Source: an uncultured Bacilli bacterium (GTDB lineage: Bacteria > Bacillota_I > Bacilli_A > RF39 > UBA660). Taken from it: 42,558 nt of DNA. The notes beneath the pieces are model-generated. The model had not been told where the DNA came from and did not search any database. It worked only from the letters and a program-made list of their open reading frames with translations. The stretch covers positions 1-42,558 of the forward strand of contig CALVSQ010000007.1 of NCBI GenBank assembly GCA_944359085.1, given 5' to 3'. Every line of letters begins with the position of its first letter. Positions within the stretch are counted from its first letter, which is position 1. Below are positions 9,805-18,336 of the stretch, piece after piece. The position numbers and the translations under genes are program-made.

Positions 9805-9894
9805 ATGGATCATATAGAAGGCATTTTTAATAATATGATAGAGGATATTAAGTTCATCAAATTAGCTACTTATTTTAAAAATATAAGAAAATAA
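9805..9894 (+). CDS. Possible small ORF, 29 aa
   Basis: ATG 9805 stands six bases after a good SD (AGGTGAG, 9794-9800) and opens 29 codons ending at TAA 9892-9894. The predicted peptide (MDHIEGIFNNMIEDIKFIKL...) is amphipathic with a basic end and has no known domain. It sits just before the gpsB promoter. The ribosome binding site is the main evidence; it may be chance. Confidence 0.35.
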   Translation: MDHIEGIFNNMIEDIKFIKLATYFKNIRK

Positions 9895-9899
9895 TTTGG

Positions 9900-9929
9900 T
9901 TGACAAAATATCCTTTTTTGTTATATAAT
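9900..9929 (+). promoter_or_regulatory. Sigma-A promoter of gpsB-rnpB
   Basis: Perfect TTGACA (9900-9905), an 18-base spacer and perfect TATAAT (9924-9929). The start site near 9936 leaves a leader of about 12 bases carrying GGGTGAT. Confidence 0.85.
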
Positions 9930-9947
9930 CTATTTGGGTGATATTAG

Positions 9948-10277
9948 ATGTATCAAGATCGAATAATGTTGACCGTTAAAGATATATTTGAAAAAGAATT
10001 TAAGTTGGATACAAGGGGGTATCGTCCACAAGAGGTGGACAAATTCTTAGATATAATCATGCGTGATTATGAAGAATTTATGGCTATTAATAAAGAACTT
10101 TCTAATGAAATAAGAGATTTAACTAATGATAATATGAAGTTAAAGCAAGAAATTAGAAGTTTAAAAATGAAATTAGATATTTTAAAAGAAAATGCTGATA
10201 GTGATTCTGGAAGTAATAGTGTCGATGTTTTAAAAAGATTATCTAATTTAGAAAAAATTATATATGGTAAAGAATAA
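9948..10277 (+). CDS. gpsB: Cell cycle protein GpsB (DivIVA family)
   Basis: A 109-residue DivIVA-domain protein. GpsB shuttles between septum and side wall and coordinates PBP1 in cell division. The N-terminal half holds the membrane-binding DivIVA signature (LTVKDIFEKEFKLDTRGYRPQEVDKFLD), followed by a heptad coiled coil (about 40-75), a Ser/Asp-rich linker, and a short C-terminal trimerisation helix (VDVLKRLSNLEKIIYG). Its short length separates it from full DivIVA. It lies directly upstream of RNase P RNA as in Bacillus, which supports GpsB. Its stop codon lies inside the P1 helix of that RNA. Confidence 0.93.
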   Translation: MYQDRIMLTVKDIFEKEFKLDTRGYRPQEVDKFLDIIMRDYEEFMAINKELSNEIRDLTNDNMKLKQEIRSLKMKLDILKENADSDSGSNSVDVLKRLSNLEKIIYGKE

Positions 10278-10615
10278 TACTTGACAAACGCTGCATTTGA
10301 TGTAGAGGAAAGTCCATGCTTGCACTATCCTGAGATGGTAGTAGTGATTGTGCATAGGGAAAAAATAACCTATGGTAGGTTTTAACCTAACGGCATCGAA
10401 ATAATCCTATAAGGATTAAATTAGATATAAAGTGCCACAGAAACGATGCTTCTAGTAATAGAAGAATGAAACGCGGTAAACCCCACAAGCAAGAAACCCA
10501 AATTATGGTAGGGGAGTTTAAATAAGGGAATTAAACTTTATTTAGAACCAATTTATTGGTAGATAGATGTTTGTCGCTCTATTTAGAGTACAGAACATGG
10601 CTTATAAGTATTATT
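10273..10615 (+). ncRNA. rnpB: RNase P RNA (type B)
   Basis: The catalytic RNA of RNase P, which matures tRNA 5' ends. The universally conserved blocks are present: GAGGAAAGTCCATGC near 10304, AGTGCCACAG near 10431, GAAACGCGGTAAACCCC near 10468, GCAAGAAACCCAAAT near 10488, GGTAGGGGAG near 10506, and ACATGGCTTA near 10595. Block order and the 3' region resemble the Bacillus type B architecture. The ends were placed by a perfect 10-bp P1 helix, AATAATACTT (10273-10282) with AAGTATTATT (10606-10615), followed by a T-run (10614-10621) that also makes P1 a terminator. The 5' strand overlaps the gpsB stop codon, so the RNA must be cut from the gpsB transcript or start within gpsB. Confidence 0.95.
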
Positions 10616-10637
10616 TTTTTTATTTATGAGGTGACTT

Positions 10638-11111
10638 ATGAAAGAAATAGGTGAAAAATTAAAAGAGGCTAGGGAAAGCATAGGAGTTTCTGTTGAAGAA
10701 GCAGCTGAAGATTTAAAAATATCTGCCTCACAAATTACAGATATAGAAAATGGTAATGTAGAACATTTTCAAGATGTATTTAATTTAAAATATTTTATTA
10801 GAGATTACGCTAAATATTTAGGATTGAATAAAGAAGAAATTGTTGATGATTTTAATGAATATTTATTTGATTATACCTCAAAGTTATCTTTAGATGATAT
10901 AAAAAAAGAAAGTAAAAGTAAACAAGAAAATAAAATAAAATCGCCTTATACTATTGAAAGAAAAAGTGAAAAAATATATCAAAATATTATTTATATAGCA
11001 ATAGTAGTAATATTTTTAACTATAGTAGTGTTACTTTATACAATAATAAAAGAAGACGATAAAAATAATGATAATTTAGTTTATGGAGGTATATATGAGC
11101 TTACCAAATAA
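10638..11111 (+). CDS. RodZ-like helix-turn-helix membrane protein
   Basis: A 157-residue protein with an N-terminal XRE-type HTH_25 domain (IGEKLKEARESIGVSVEEAA ... SQITDIENGN, about 4-70), a basic Ser/Lys-rich juxtamembrane linker, one transmembrane helix (about 114-137) and only a short external tail. RodZ links MreB to the cell-wall elongation machinery. The protein is much shorter than usual RodZ (about 290-330 aa), lacking the large extracytoplasmic beta domain. The order rodZ(ymfM)-pgsA-recA matches Bacillus. SD GAGGTGA precedes ATG 10638. The 3' end overlaps pgsA by 17 bases. Confidence 0.82.
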   Translation: MKEIGEKLKEARESIGVSVEEAAEDLKISASQITDIENGNVEHFQDVFNLKYFIRDYAKYLGLNKEEIVDDFNEYLFDYTSKLSLDDIKKESKSKQENKIKSPYTIERKSEKIYQNIIYIAIVVIFLTIVVLLYTIIKEDDKNNDNLVYGGIYELTK

Positions 11112-11685
11112 AATAACTAGTTTAAGAATTTTTATGACTATTTTAATAGTTTTAATTTTAATTTTTCCATTTGATGCAGTAGGATTAACCGCAACAAAAT
11201 TATTTATAAATGAATCAATTGTTATTGATGTTAAATATTTTATTGCAGGAATTTTATTTATTTTAGCATCATTAACAGATTTTTTAGATGGATATATTGC
11301 TAGAAAATATAATATGATTACTGATTTAGGTAAAATGTTAGATGCAATAGCTGATAAGTTCTTGGTAAATTCTGTTTTGATTATATTGGCTAGTCAAGGA
11401 TTGATTCATCCAATAATTCCAGTTATTGTTGTTACTAGGGATACAGTTGTTGATATTATTAAAATGATTGTTGGTAGTAAAAAAGAAGTTGTAGCTGCAA
11501 TTAAATCAGGAAAGTTTAAAACTGCATTTTTAATGTTAGGTATTGTTTTAACATTATTTAATAATTTACCTTTTGAACTATATAATATAAAAGTTTCAGA
11601 TGTATTATTAATTATTGCTACTGTACTTAGTGTATATTCTGGAATGCAATATTATCAAATGAATAAAAAAATAATTTTAAGTTAA
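11095..11685 (+). CDS. pgsA: CDP-diacylglycerol--glycerol-3-phosphate 3-phosphatidyltransferase
   Basis: Membrane enzyme that makes phosphatidylglycerol phosphate, the committed step to phosphatidylglycerol. The CDP-alcohol phosphotransferase signature D-G-x2-A-R-x8-G-x3-D-x3-D is complete (LDGYIARKYNMITDLGKMLD plus AIAD). Five to six hydrophobic helices are visible, and the N-terminus begins MSLPNKITSLRIF as in the family. The start is ATG 11095, preceded by GGAGGT at 11085-11090; the in-frame ATG 11083 lies upstream of this SD and is not likely. It overlaps the rodZ-like gene in the conserved order. cinA, which usually sits between pgsA and recA, is absent. Confidence 0.95.
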   Translation: MSLPNKITSLRIFMTILIVLILIFPFDAVGLTATKLFINESIVIDVKYFIAGILFILASLTDFLDGYIARKYNMITDLGKMLDAIADKFLVNSVLIILASQGLIHPIIPVIVVTRDTVVDIIKMIVGSKKEVVAAIKSGKFKTAFLMLGIVLTLFNNLPFELYNIKVSDVLLIIATVLSVYSGMQYYQMNKKIILS

Positions 11686-11697
11686 ATTATTTTTTTT
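11670..11697 (+). terminator. AT-only terminator after pgsA
   Basis: Stem AATAATTT (11670-11677) with AAATTATT (11684-11691), loop TAAGTT, then a T-run. The stop TAA begins in the loop. The stem is weak because it is all A/T. Confidence 0.5.
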
Positions 11698-11708
11698 ATT
11701 ATTAAATA

Positions 11709-11722
11709 CAAATTTTTGTTCG
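11709..11722. promoter_or_regulatory. LexA(DinR)-like box upstream of recA
   Basis: Read on the minus strand this is CGAACAAAAATTTG, matching 12 of 14 positions of the Bacillus LexA consensus CGAACRNRYGTTYG. It lies nine bases upstream of the recA -35. Position and match suggest SOS control; no other box is seen to compare. Confidence 0.45.
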
Positions 11723-11730
11723 CTTTTGTA

Positions 11731-11759
11731 TTGACTTTTGTTTTTTTTTAGTTTATAAT
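11731..11759 (+). promoter_or_regulatory. Sigma-A promoter of recA
   Basis: TTGACT (11731-11736), 17-base spacer, TATAAT (11754-11759). The start site is near 11766, with SD AGGAGG ahead of ATG 11792. Confidence 0.8.
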
Positions 11760-11791
11760 GTGATTGTAGGAGTTAAAATTAGGAGGAAATT

Positions 11792-12805
11792 ATGACAAAA
11801 AGTAATGACAAAACTTTAGATCAAGTTTTACAAGATATAGAAAAACAATTTGGAAAAGGATCTGTTATGAAATTAGGTTCTAATGAAGTTAGACAAATAG
11901 ATGTTATTCCAAGTGGTTCAATAGCTTTAGATATGATATTAGGAATAGGTGGATATCCTAAAGGAAGAATAATTGAAATATATGGTCCAGAATCAAGTGG
12001 TAAAACTACTTTTGCTTTACATGCTATAGCTGAAGCTCAAAAATTAGGTGGAAGAGTAGCTTTTATTGATGCTGAAAATTCATTAGACCCACAATATGCT
12101 CAAAAACTAGGCGTTAATATAGATGAATTATTATTATCACAACCAGATAATGGTGAACAAGCATTAGAAATATGTGAAGCATTAGTTAGAAGTGGTGCTA
12201 TTAGTGTTATTGTTATTGATTCAGTAGCAGCATTAGTACCACAAGCTGAAATTGAAGGTGAAATGGGAGATTCTCATGTCGGATTACAAGCTAGACTTAT
12301 GAGTCAAGCATTACGCAAATTAGCAGGTGTCATAAATAAAACAAATACTGTTGCTATATTTATTAATCAATTAAGAGAAAAAGTTGGTGTAATGTTTGGA
12401 AATCCTGAAGTAACACCAGGTGGAAGAGCATTAAAATTTTATTCTTCAATTAGATTAGAAATAAGAAGAGCAGAACAATTAAAATTAGGTACTGATATAG
12501 TTGGTAATAAAACTACTATTAAAGTAGTTAAAAATAAAATGGCTCCACCTTTTAAATCATGCACAGTTGATATAATGTATGGCGAAGGTGTATCTCATGA
12601 AGGTGAATTAGTTGATTTAGCAACAGAAGCAAATATAATTGAAAAAAGTGGTGCTTGGTATTCTTATAAAGGTGAAAAAATAGGCCAAGGTAAAGAAAAC
12701 GTTAAAGAATTGTTAAAGAAAAATAAAGAGTTGGCTAATGAAATAGAAGATAAAGTTAGAATACATTATGGGTTAAAGAAAGAAATAAAAAAAAGTAATG
12801 CTTGA
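11792..12805 (+). CDS. recA: Recombinase RecA
   Basis: The central homologous recombination and SOS coprotease ATPase. The 337 residues are close to the usual 340-350. Seen: Walker A GPESSGKT (65-72), the catalytic region [10 protein letters not shown], Walker [11 protein letters not shown], the L1/L2 DNA-binding region with [10 protein letters not shown] and [22 protein letters not shown], and the C-terminal lysine-rich domain. The first residues ([23 protein letters not shown]) are typical. It has its own promoter with an upstream LexA-like site, and its own terminator, so it is monocistronic. Confidence 0.98.
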   Translation: MTKSNDKTLDQVLQDIEKQFGKGSVMKLGSNEVRQIDVIPSGSIALDMILGIGGYPKGRIIEIYGPESSGKTTFALHAIAEAQKLGGRVAFIDAENSLDPQYAQKLGVNIDELLLSQPDNGEQALEICEALVRSGAISVIVIDSVAALVPQAEIEGEMGDSHVGLQARLMSQALRKLAGVINKTNTVAIFINQLREKVGVMFGNPEVTPGGRALKFYSSIRLEIRRAEQLKLGTDIVGNKTTIKVVKNKMAPPFKSCTVDIMYGEGVSHEGELVDLATEANIIEKSGAWYSYKGEKIGQGKENVKELLKKNKELANEIEDKVRIHYGLKKEIKKSNA

Positions 12806-12814
12806 TATTATTTT

Positions 12815-12852
12815 AAACTATTTACTAATTAATTTTGTAAATAGTTTTTTTA
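12815..12852 (+). terminator. Rho-independent terminator after recA
   Basis: An 11-bp stem AAACTATTTAC (12815-12825) with GTAAATAGTTT (12837-12847), then a T-run. Confidence 0.85.
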
Positions 12853-12881
12853 TTAAATTAACCAAATATTTTTTATATTAA

Positions 12882-12910
12882 TTGACATTTTATTTTGTTT
12901 ATTATAAAAT
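12882..12910 (+). promoter_or_regulatory. Sigma-A promoter of the large pseudopilin gene
   Basis: TTGACA (12882-12887), 17-base spacer, TAAAAT (12905-12910), about 30 bases before the start codon. Confidence 0.65.
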
Positions 12911-12939
12911 TGTTATATATATAAGATAGGGTGTGGAAT

Positions 12940-14772
12940 ATGAAATTAAAAATAAAAAAAGGATTTACTCTTGCTGAATTATTAGGAATTATAATTATTT
13001 TAGGCGTAATTACATTAATTACATTTCCTATAATTAATAAAAATATTAAAGATAGTAAACTTGATGCATATAATGCTCAAGTCAAGATAATAATAGAAGC
13101 TGCAAAAAATTGGGCAATAAATAATTCTAATAGATTGCCGGAAATAAGTAGTGCAAAAGAAGAATATGTTTCTGTTTTAGAATTAATTTCAACAGGATAT
13201 TTAAAAGATACGAATGATAATAAAATAATAAATCCTATAGACGAAACAAAGACTATGGATGGTTGTGTTGTGATAAACTATAGTGAAACCTATAATCAAT
13301 ATATTTACAATTACAATGAAGAATGTACTTCTAAAGAAGAAGTAAACGATTTAATAGTTTTTAATGGCGAGGAAAATGATAAAGTTTTAATTGGTAATGA
13401 ATATATAGATTTAGGGGTAACTGTAACAGACAAATTTAAAGATGAACAAGTAAATATATTTACTGAAATTTTTTGTGAAGGTGAAGTAGTTGATAAAATA
13501 AATACTAATTCATTTAAAGTTTATCAAATTAAATATTATGCTACCTCAGGGATGTATGAACAAACTTTAATAAGAAATGTTGAAGTATACGATGATATAG
13601 CGCCAGTTATAATGGTAAATGGCAAAACTGAAAATCAAACAATAACATTAGAATTAAATTCAGAATTTACGGTACCAGAAGCTGTAGTAACGGATAATAG
13701 TGTATTTGAAGGAAGTCCTTATATAACAACTGTAAATGTTGATAACAAGTTGAACGTTGGACAAGAAGGTACTTATCAAATAATTTATACTGCTTATGAT
13801 TATAAAGGTAACTCATCTACTTTGATATTAGAAGTAAAAGTATTTAAAGTATATTTTTCTATATCAGTACAGCAAACAGCAGGTGGAACTATTTCAGTTT
13901 CTAAAAATACTGCTAGAAAGGGCGAAACAGTAACAATTACTGCTGTGCCTTCCCCAAATTATTTATATTCCGGTGCAGTTGTATTAAATACTAAAGGTGA
14001 AACAGTAATGAATTTATTGGCAAACCAAAAATCAATTCAAGTTCCTGATTTTGATATTATCATTAGGCCAAATTGGATAATAGCACCAGAAATTACAAAA
14101 CAACCTAGTGATGTTTCTGTTACTTATAATGTTAATAGCGCTGTTTCTTCAGCAACGTTTGAAGTTGCATTAAACAATGTTCCAGGAGCAACTTATCAAT
14201 GGTATAAAACAACTAATACAACTGCAACAGGTGGAACACCAATATCCGGTGCTACTGGTAGAATATATACTATTGCTAAAGAATCAATTTCTCCTGCAAT
14301 TCATAAGACATATTATTATTGTGAAATTAGATTACCTTCTGGTGCCATTCTTACTTCACGCGCTGCAAAGTTATCAGTTCCTTATTATTTTATGAGTGGT
14401 TGTGTAACCGCATCTACAGGAGCTAATTCTGAAAATTCTAGGACATCAAGTAGTTATAATTTAAATACATATTTTACTAATTATCGTTATACAAATTTAC
14501 ATGCAAACTCATCTGGAGCATATAATGATTCATGCAGTGGCACTAATGAATGTGGAGCTAATTGTAATGGATCTGCAGGTGGAATTGCACAAGCTAATAT
14601 TGGCGGTCAAACAACAAATTTTAATGGTAATTTAAATTTAAATATTTCAGGTTATTCTAATAAAACAGTTTATTTCTATGTTTATGCACGCGCAAGTGGA
14701 ACTTGTCATTCTGGATGTTCTTGTTATGATCTTACTTGGAAAACTTCTGTTTGTAGTGCTTATATCGATTAA
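12940..14772 (+). CDS. Large modular pseudopilin-like surface protein
   Basis: A 610-residue protein with a type IV prepilin leader: KIKKG, then FTLAELLGIIIILG, with the Gly before Phe as the prepilin peptidase cut site and Glu at +5. The start is ATG 12940 with GGGTG ahead; an in-frame GTG at 12931 is part of the SD. After a pilin-type helix, beta modules follow: DUF5011-like segments (about 135-305, with IGNEYIDLGVTV and APVIMVNGK), a divergent InlB B-repeat-like segment (about 310-385), an Ig-like domain with a QWYK Trp and a YYYCEI Cys (about 388-485), and a Ser/Asn-rich C-terminal domain with about ten cysteines. The layout suggests a tip or minor pilin with an adhesive head. No pilus assembly genes are in the window. 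Domain names are inferred by eye. Confidence 0.85.
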   Translation: MKLKIKKGFTLAELLGIIIILGVITLITFPIINKNIKDSKLDAYNAQVKIIIEAAKNWAINNSNRLPEISSAKEEYVSVLELISTGYLKDTNDNKIINPIDETKTMDGCVVINYSETYNQYIYNYNEECTSKEEVNDLIVFNGEENDKVLIGNEYIDLGVTVTDKFKDEQVNIFTEIFCEGEVVDKINTNSFKVYQIKYYATSGMYEQTLIRNVEVYDDIAPVIMVNGKTENQTITLELNSEFTVPEAVVTDNSVFEGSPYITTVNVDNKLNVGQEGTYQIIYTAYDYKGNSSTLILEVKVFKVYFSISVQQTAGGTISVSKNTARKGETVTITAVPSPNYLYSGAVVLNTKGETVMNLLANQKSIQVPDFDIIIRPNWIIAPEITKQPSDVSVTYNVNSAVSSATFEVALNNVPGATYQWYKTTNTTATGGTPISGATGRIYTIAKESISPAIHKTYYYCEIRLPSGAILTSRAAKLSVPYYFMSGCVTASTGANSENSRTSSSYNLNTYFTNYRYTNLHANSSGAYNDSCSGTNECGANCNGSAGGIAQANIGGQTTNFNGNLNLNISGYSNKTVYFYVYARASGTCHSGCSCYDLTWKTSVCSAYID

Positions 14773-14785
14773 AATAATTTATATT

Positions 14786-14812
14786 AAGTAAGTGATATCT
14801 ACTTACTTTTTT
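14786..14812 (+). terminator. Terminator after the large pseudopilin gene
   Basis: Stem AAGTAAGT (14786-14793) with ACTTACTT (14801-14808), 7-base loop, then T-run. Confidence 0.8.
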
Positions 14813-14831
14813 GTAAATTCTTATAATACAT

Positions 14832-14870
14832 AAAAAAACTATTAACCAAAATACTTTGTTAATAGTTTTT
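14832..14870 (-). terminator. Terminator of herA (can act in both directions)
   Basis: Stem ACTATTAAC (14838-14846) with GTTAATAGT (14858-14866), flanked by A-run and T-run on opposite sides. It lies seven bases after the herA stop. Confidence 0.75.
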
Positions 14871-14876
14871 AATTTT

Positions 14877-16622
14877 TTACCATGTTCCCAATATATTACA
14901 GTTGCTACTTTCTGGCATTGGATTAGGCATTTGCATTCTTACAATCATAGGAATTTTAAATGCTCGTCCGAAGGCCATACATGTACCGGGTTGTAAACTT
15001 TTTTGCTTTTCAATTATATCCATACTAATATTTGGTAACATTTTTTGAATATATTCAACATCTAATGGGTGAGTGATTTTAAATATTAAGAAATTAGCCA
15101 TTTGTGATATAACAGTATCTGATAATTCAACTGGTCTTTGAGAAATCAAATCTAATATAAGACCATATTTTCTTCCTTCTTTGGCAACTCTATCAAATAT
15201 ATTATAACCAATTAAGAAGGTATCATTATCTTTTTGAACATATCTATGAGCTTCTTCTAAGAATATATGAAATGGAATAGTTGCACGATTACTCATACCT
15301 TTAACATAATTAAATAATAATTTAGTGTATGCTTTAGTTACAAATTTAGCAAACCAATCTTCTACATCTTCTAAATTAAAGTTTACAATTTGAGCCTTAC
15401 GATTATTACTTGTTATCAAACTAGCTATAAACTGATCTCTTGTCATAAATTGTGGAACAGCAAAATATCTAGAATATTCACTAATTAAAATGGAATGTAG
15501 TCTAACTTTTAATGCAATAGCTCCACTATAAGCTTTTTCGTTACGTAATAATCCTTCTGATATTAAAGTGAAATTTAGAGCCTTTTCTAAATCTTCTAAT
15601 GTAAAATAATTTATTTTTTCTTCTTCATATTGATCTAAATTTTCATCAATAAAACTTGAAACATATTCAGATAGTAAAACACTTTCTGAAAAATTATCTT
15701 GATCATTAATTAAAAAGCAATCTCTAAATTTTCTGGTATATCCAACACCTTGAACTACAGCATCTGGATTAAATTGTGGAGTAGAACAAGAATTGAAAAT
15801 AGCAAAAACATCATTTCTTTTACTACTAGCACTTTGGTTAGTGTATAAAATAGTCATTATAGCTTTGGCTATTAAATGATTTTTATATTTTAAAGACATA
15901 TCATCACTAGAGGCAAATATTTTAACTAATTTTACCATTCGTTCAATTATTGGTAATTGTGAATGATCATCAGCACTTAATAAAATTGCAAAGTCATCAT
16001 TATCTAGTAACCAGAGTGGTATTTGTAAAGGTTGTCCATTTTTATCTTGTTTATTTGTAGTATAATACTTAAATTGATAATTAGGATTAATTTGATTAAA
16101 ATTGGTGAATGCATTATGATATTCTCCATAAGCATCAAATATAAAAATATTTGCTTTATATGGTTGAAAATTAGGATTAGCAAATACATTTTGTAAAAGT
16201 CTTGCTACACCACATGATTTACCAGAACCACTATTACCAAATATAGCCATATGATTAGAAAATAAATCATTAATATTTACCATAATTGGATAGTTATCAT
16301 ATAAAGCACTAGTTCCTAGCATAAATGTTTCTTTACTATTTTCGCCAACTATTATTTTTAATTCTTCGGCGTTAATCATTCGTACTTTAGATTCCATAGT
16401 AGGTTTTCTTATAACACCACCAACAAATTGATTATTAACAATTTCTCCTAAAAATCTAATTCTAATTAAATCGTTGCTAATATCGTCAATTTCTCCTAAA
16501 ACTTTTTTGTTTGTATCTTCAAAAATAACGTGCATATTCATTAAACTAGTAGGAATCTTAACATTTTGAGGTACTTGAACATTCGCACTATTATTACTTA
16601 TATATACTATTTTTCCTAGCAT
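14877..16622 (-). CDS. herA: HerA-like ATPase (DUF87 domain)
   Basis: A 581-residue HerA/FtsK-superfamily ATPase. An N-terminal beta-barrel (HAS) domain (about 1-90, VYISNNSANVQVPQNV) precedes the motor, with Walker A GNSGSGKS (129-136), Walker B FHIFLEEAHRY, the RKYGLILDLISQRP segment containing sensor/arginine-finger residues, and a C-terminal brace. HerA hexamers translocate DNA, in archaea with the nuclease NurA and in bacteria often with other nucleases or antiphage effectors. No NurA, SIR2 or nuclease gene is adjacent, so its partner is unknown. ATG is at 16620-16622 with SD GGGTGATT. It is monocistronic between two terminators and is divergent from rny. Codon use looks like its neighbours, so there is no sign of recent transfer. 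Confidence 0.88.
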   Translation of the reverse strand: MLGKIVYISNNSANVQVPQNVKIPTSLMNMHVIFEDTNKKVLGEIDDISNDLIRIRFLGEIVNNQFVGGVIRKPTMESKVRMINAEELKIIVGENSKETFMLGTSALYDNYPIMVNINDLFSNHMAIFGNSGSGKSCGVARLLQNVFANPNFQPYKANIFIFDAYGEYHNAFTNFNQINPNYQFKYYTTNKQDKNGQPLQIPLWLLDNDDFAILLSADDHSQLPIIERMVKLVKIFASSDDMSLKYKNHLIAKAIMTILYTNQSASSKRNDVFAIFNSCSTPQFNPDAVVQGVGYTRKFRDCFLINDQDNFSESVLLSEYVSSFIDENLDQYEEEKINYFTLEDLEKALNFTLISEGLLRNEKAYSGAIALKVRLHSILISEYSRYFAVPQFMTRDQFIASLITSNNRKAQIVNFNLEDVEDWFAKFVTKAYTKLLFNYVKGMSNRATIPFHIFLEEAHRYVQKDNDTFLIGYNIFDRVAKEGRKYGLILDLISQRPVELSDTVISQMANFLIFKITHPLDVEYIQKMLPNISMDIIEKQKSLQPGTCMAFGRAFKIPMIVRMQMPNPMPESSNCNILGTW

Positions 16623-16650
16623 ATTTAATCACCCTTCTATTCTAGAAATA

Positions 16651-16656
16651 ATTATA
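16651..16656 (-). promoter_or_regulatory. Probable -10 element of herA
   Basis: Minus-strand TATAAT at 16656-16651, preceded by TTG; a -35 is not obvious (TAGATT 17 bases upstream). Confidence 0.45.
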
Positions 16657-16690
16657 CAATATTTTAGAAAAAAAATCTACTATTTTTTGC

Positions 16691-16719
16691 TTGACTTATT
16701 GTTGTTTAAATATTAAAAT
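16691..16719 (+). promoter_or_regulatory. Sigma-A promoter of rny
   Basis: TTGACT (16691-16696), 17-base spacer, TAAAAT (16714-16719); SD GTGGAGGT stands before ATG 16759. Confidence 0.75.
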
Positions 16720-16758
16720 AATAATAGAGTGAATAACTCTAGAAAGTGGAGGTAATAT

Positions 16759-18312
16759 ATGAACGATGTTATACTCTCCATTTTATTGATAATATTGGGA
16801 CTTTTTGTCGGAATCATAATAATGATTGTACTAAATTATGTTAAAAATAATTTATCAGGTAAGAAAGCAGAATCTATTATAGATAAAGCAAATAAAGAAG
16901 CTGATAAAATAAAAAGAAATTATTTATTAGATGCTAAAGAAGAAGCACATAAATTAAAAATAGAAACAGAAAAAGAAATAAAAGAGAAAAAAAATGAAAT
17001 AAAGGAATCTGAAGAAAGATTACTTTTAAGAGAAAGTAATATTGATAAAAGAGATCAAACATTACAAAATAGAGAACAAATGTTAGAAGAAAGAGAAAAT
17101 AATTTAGTAAATAAACAAAGAGAAATTCAAAAAGAACAAGATAAAGTGGAGGATATTAAAAAACAACAAGTTGAATTGCTAGAAAAAATAGCAGGATATT
17201 CTAAAAATGAAGCAAGAGATCTAGTACTTAAAAAAGTAGAAGAAATGATGAATTTAGAAATTGCTGCTTACATTAAAGATAGGGAAGTAGAAGCAAAATT
17301 AGAAGTTGATAAAAAAGCTAAAAGTTTATTAATAAGTGCTATGCAAAAATATGCTGGTGATGTAGCGGGTGATCAAACTGTTACAGTTGTTAATTTACCA
17401 AGTGATGATATGAAAGGTAGATTAATAGGTAGAGAAGGTAGAAATATTAGATCTATTGAAGCTGTAACTGGAGTTGATTTAATAATTGATGATACACCAG
17501 AAGCTATTGTTTTATCAAGTTTTGATCCATATCGAAGAGAAATTGCAAGAGTTGCAATTGAAGCTTTAATTAAAGATGGAAGAATTCACCCTGGAAGAAT
17601 TGAAGAAATATATGATAAAACAGTAAAAGAAATGAAATTAAAATTATTGGAATATGGCGAAGAAGCTTTATTTGAATTAGGTATAACTAAAGTTGATCCT
17701 GAATTACAAGAATTATTGGGTAAGTTATATTTTAGAACAAGTTTTGGTCAAAATGCTTTAAAACATTCAATTGAAGTTGCCCATTTAGCTGGTATTATGG
17801 CTGGTGAATTAGGAGAAAATGTTGCTTTAGCTAAAAGAGCAGGATTATTCCATGATATTGGTAAAGCTATTGATCATGAAGTAGAAGGATCACATGTTGA
17901 TTTAGGTGCTTCTTTAGCTAAAAAATATAAAGAAAATGACATTGTAATTAATGCCATTGAATCACATCATGGTGATAAAGATGCAACAAGTATTATTTCT
18001 GTTTTAGTTGCAATAGCTGATGCTTTATCCGCATCACGTCCTGGTGCTAGAAATGATTCATTAGAAAATTATGTTCAAAGATTACAAGAATTAGAAAGCA
18101 TTGGAAATGAAATACCAGGTGTAGACAAATCATATGCTATGCAAGCTGGTAGAGAATTAAGAGTAATCGTTAAACCTGATAAAATTGATGATGCAGCAAG
18201 TTATAAAGTTGCTCGTGATATTAAAAATAAAATTGAAGAAACTTTACAATATCCAGGAACTATTAAAGTTATTGTAATTAGAGAAACAAGAGCTCAAGAA
18301 GAAGCAAAATAG
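16759..18312 (+). CDS. rny: Ribonuclease Y
   Basis: The membrane-anchored endoribonuclease that initiates mRNA decay in Firmicutes. The 517 residues match Bacillus RNase Y (520). Order of parts: N-terminal membrane helix (about 4-26), long charged coiled coil (about 30-165), KH domain with [15 protein letters not shown] (about 205-260), HD phosphohydrolase domain with FHDIGKAID (metal-binding HD) and ESHHGDK (about 330-430), and a conserved C-terminal domain ending near [16 protein letters not shown]. It has its own promoter, and a terminator that starts in its stop codon. Confidence 0.98.
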   Translation: MNDVILSILLIILGLFVGIIIMIVLNYVKNNLSGKKAESIIDKANKEADKIKRNYLLDAKEEAHKLKIETEKEIKEKKNEIKESEERLLLRESNIDKRDQTLQNREQMLEERENNLVNKQREIQKEQDKVEDIKKQQVELLEKIAGYSKNEARDLVLKKVEEMMNLEIAAYIKDREVEAKLEVDKKAKSLLISAMQKYAGDVAGDQTVTVVNLPSDDMKGRLIGREGRNIRSIEAVTGVDLIIDDTPEAIVLSSFDPYRREIARVAIEALIKDGRIHPGRIEEIYDKTVKEMKLKLLEYGEEALFELGITKVDPELQELLGKLYFRTSFGQNALKHSIEVAHLAGIMAGELGENVALAKRAGLFHDIGKAIDHEVEGSHVDLGASLAKKYKENDIVINAIESHHGDKDATSIISVLVAIADALSASRPGARNDSLENYVQRLQELESIGNEIPGVDKSYAMQAGRELRVIVKPDKIDDAASYKVARDIKNKIEETLQYPGTIKVIVIRETRAQEEAK

Positions 18313-18336
18313 TAGAAATTAATCTACTATTTTTTT
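18310..18336. terminator. Terminator of rny, shared with the facing small gene
   Basis: Stem TAGTAGA (18310-18316) with TCTACTA (18323-18329), then seven T. The rny stop TAG forms the foot of the stem. The minus-strand gene stops at 18335-18337, so the hairpin can serve both. Confidence 0.8.

Noticed and set aside
11751-11791. Riboswitch before recA
   Set aside because: The leader is only about 25 bases with no stem.
14177-14395. ORF of 72 codons in the large pseudopilin gene
   Set aside because: Alternative frame in the Ig-like domain; no SD or domain.
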